Origin: Trichoplax adhaerens
Lineage: Eukaryota; Placozoa; Uniplacotomia; Trichoplacea; Trichoplacidae
Length of the DNA: 64,000 nt
Direction: 5' to 3'
Assembly: GCF_000150275.1 (NCBI RefSeq)
Contig: NW_002060946.1
Coordinates: 7,297,855-7,361,854, forward strand
A program made the translations under genes and the position numbers. The notes beneath the pieces were generated by a model. The model was not told the DNA's origin. It did not search any database and was given only the letters and a program-made list of their open reading frames with translations. Position 1 is the stretch's first letter. Each line of letters opens with the position of its first letter. Of the stretch, positions 61,053 to 64,000 are shown piece by piece.

Positions 61053-64000
61053 GATTTTAAAACTTGTCTTCTAACTAGATCAAAACTTTTGATTTTAAGA
61101 TAATTCTGAATTAGAAAAAGATCATGAAATCATCTGATCGTGAAATACAAGAAGTTCATTTATTTTCTGCAACAACATAGACTAATAAGAAAATTTTAAG
61201 CTCTTGTACTTAGTAATTTTAAAACCTATTCCTAGTATTTTGATATGTTCAGTTACGATTTACTAAAATTGATAAATTATTTGGCAGCTTCTATATCTTT
61301 CAACTTTAAAACTATCGATCTAATTATATGATCAATGCTAATATAGAGCGTATATTTAAGTGCCGACCAAAGTTACCGTACTTACCAAAGTTGTCTACGT
61401 AAAATGTGCTAGGCTAGAGTAATTTCGTGAACTTGTCAGTTCAAAGGAGAACTATGTTATTAAGAAGCTATTACATTAACTACGCATGTGTATGTAAATT
61501 TAACTATAAGTAATGCACTGAAGATATAGTTTCAAACGGTAGTTATCCTACGTATTACTGTTTATAGTCTCACATAGTCTCACATTTATAATGACGTAAT
61601 GCTTTCCTAATTTAACCTATTAGGATTGTAGGCCTTTGTTATGATGCATGCATAAGCAGCAATGCATTTATTTACTTTATTAGGTAATAATATTGACATA
61701 ATGCTTTGCGAATAGAGCAGCATCTGCTTATCTAAAACTGGATGTAAAATGTATCCATCTACTAAGTTTGATAAAGGAAATAAATTGCAAACAAAAGAAC
61801 AATTCGTGTTGTTTCGTTCATTCGCTACTAATTAGCTACTAATTTAACTGAATTAAAGGAGAAGGAAGAAGCGATTTTGCTAACTCAAGTGAGATCTTGC
61901 ATCCGCTATTGATCTTGTTTTATAATATCTAGCTGTAGATCATTACTATTGGAAATTAATAAAACCGCACTCGTTACCTAGTACTGTACTTTGCGTAGTA
62001 TAGGTACTGTACTTGCACTTTTTACTTTACCTGTGAAATTAGTGTAAATTTTGAAATTTGTTTTGAAAATGTCAACTGCAAAACGATTCAAATAGCTTTT
62101 GTCGCCCGAGTAAAGCTCCTTTATGATAGCATACTATGAGCTTTGCGAGATTTTGTTAGCCATTTCTAAAATACGGAACAAGGTAAACATTAAATTAGAT
62201 ATTGCTCCTTTCATAACATTTAAGATACTTTTTGTTGGACGTCAGTAGTATTTTGGTAATTATAATTAACTATAAGGAGTACAATAAAACCAAATTGTAC
62301 ATTTATTTCGGTGCAGAATTACTTGTGCTCTCTCTGTAATATACGTAATTTCCTAATCTCTGAACTATTAGATTAAAGCGGCCACTTTGGCGATAGTTTA
62401 CAAAATAAGAATGATCGATGCAAGATGAGGTCACGACTAAGCGTCGTATATTTTCTCAGAGAAGCTTCTAATACAAAATTAATTGCACTAACTTCATTAT
62501 TTAACCTTTCTAGCATAAGCAGTGTAACTTTAAAACATTAAGGATGAAAAGAAGGACTTTAAAGTACCATATACATACAGTTTAACGATTAGTTAAAATC
62601 AGGGTTAAAAACTTGCCAACTCATACTATACCAAAAGTCCAGTAATAGATCACACAAAAGCCATGCGAATACGGGTCTGTACAGGAAGATTAATATCGAC
62701 TAATAGCAGTCTTTACGATATCTGTTAGATCATAAAATTGCTGTTTACTAGCAAGAACTTTACTTAAGGTGAATATTTTACTACTAGATAAGATTTATGC
62801 TAGGATTAACTGTTATAGCAACTCATTTTAGATTTGCGATAAGAGATTTCATACTAATAATATTTAGTCATAGTCTTAATGTAATATGCTTAATCTTAAG
62901 AATACTGTTACAGATGCTGTTCTGGCTTCGAAATTTAGATGGACTACCGAATATAGGTACTCTATGACTGTTAATCATAGAAATATATCAAATGAGAACT
63001 GCTATAATACTCTAGTAAAATTCCATTGCTCTACGACTTCATAAAATAAGTTGCAAAACTGCACAAGTGCACAAGCTAATACATGGCGAAGCATTAATTC
63101 AATGTGTGACAGCATGTACATTACACATGCAATTTAATGGCAATTTACTAAATGAGATATTATACAAAATGTCTGATTTAGCAATTGTCGCTAATAATTG
63201 TCTTTTTAAGGAAAAGCATGACTCATATTACGACCACAGAAATTATTACAGTGTTCACTAAACAAGCACTAAGGACAGTAAAAAAATTAGGGATAATGTA
63301 ATATTAAAAGCTAAATTTATTCGAGACGATGGTACAAACTTATAAAAACTGACCTATCAACCAATCCCCTCTGCTATACGAGTCCATTAATCATGAAACT
63401 CTCAGGCTTATAATAGTGAACGTAAAGTAAGTATGTATCTGCATAGATAAACGATATCACGAAATTGATAAAAATTCTTCAAGTATTATTTTAATTTAGA
63501 ATGAAACCAATGATTTCTAATATCAGACTATCATGCTATTTTTCCATATTTGTATCTTAGTTATATATTTCGCTGCACTGCAGAGCTATGCTACATTCGG
63601 GAGCAAATAATTATCTACGCTAACATTTATGTAATTATACACTTGTGATAGTATATCGACAATATCCTTGTTTGAATAGTCTGTATTAAAATGTGATATG
63701 ATATCTGGACACTAATTAACGAACCTAATATCAAAAGAGTCTAGTAAGAATTTCTTCTTACCTAACAAGTCTTACTATATGGTAGTCACTATAATATAGA
63801 AAGGTAATTTGTAACACATTAGCAAAATTTTATCTCATCTTTCTATTACTTAACTGCATTAGCAATACATCTTAAACAAATACGTGTTAACCGCTTTTAT
63901 TTTTACCTTTGGCACAATTAATAAATAAAACTATCGAATTCCTGTAGTTGAGCTTATTGTAATTGGCCTTTTTAAGATTAGCGTTCAAGTACATAATTGA
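61053..64000. other. Right flank upstream of gene I
   Basis: About 2.9 kb of AT-rich DNA with no recognisable exon on either strand. GTACTGTAC words reappear once near 61982-62012. The promoter of gene I should be within the first few hundred bases, but I cannot point to an element. Confidence 0.6.

Noticed and set aside
63067-63261. Plus-strand 64-residue open frame at the right edge
   Set aside because: Short, without motifs, and there is no supporting exon structure around it.

Overview
The window looks like nuclear DNA of an animal. It is AT-rich, every confident gene is split by introns with GT(A/G)AG-type donors and AG acceptors, and both main families (phospholipid scramblases and CD20/MS4A-like four-helix membrane proteins) are metazoan. 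Family content, small genes and the AT bias suggest an early-branching animal. A placozoan is my guess, but the sequence alone does not prove it. All confident genes lie on the minus strand, so transcription runs right to left. I see no rRNA, tRNA or CRISPR array.

Left part (1-16.3 kb): three tandem phospholipid scramblase (PLSCR) genes with near-identical exon lengths and phases. Copies 2 and 3 are complete down to a tiny last exon; copy 1 runs off the left edge. Non-coding repeats fill the gaps and first introns: a 28-bp perfect palindrome, clusters of GTACTGTAC/GTACAGTAC, a four-copy 160-bp array inside PLSCR-2 intron 1, and a 13-unit array (11.3-13.0 kb) whose units can fold into conserved short stems.

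Middle (16.3-26 kb): gene-poor DNA with three oddities. These are a frameshifted, intronless, bacterial-type small cupin (19.0-19.4 kb); a 178-bp tandem array whose unit matches the edge of an adjacent membrane-protein-like coding fragment (19.75-21.06 kb); and a Ty3/gypsy-like Gag fossil with three in-frame stops (25.1-25.7 kb).

Right part (21.9-61.05 kb): nine tandem genes of a CD20/MS4A-like tetraspan family, labelled A to I from left to right. The standard gene has five coding exons: (1) a Gln/Pro-rich N-terminus, TM1 and the start of TM2, ending near N-[IL]-W-x-G; (2) an exon of exactly 60 nt finishing TM2; (3) TM3 and TM4; (4) a 49-61 nt exon; (5) a Pro/Gln-rich tail. Five members (B, C, D, E, I) carry PPxY motifs of the type bound by WW domains. 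B, C, E, F, H and I read intact. D has one apparent single-base frameshift in exon 1. G is a clear pseudogene made by a segmental duplication of the H region. A is divergent and its 3' end is unresolved.

The coding parts depict two lipid- and membrane-associated families growing by local duplication: scramblases that redistribute phospholipids across bilayers, and tetraspan proteins likely acting as membrane organisers or trafficking adaptors. No functional link between the two families can be read from the sequence.
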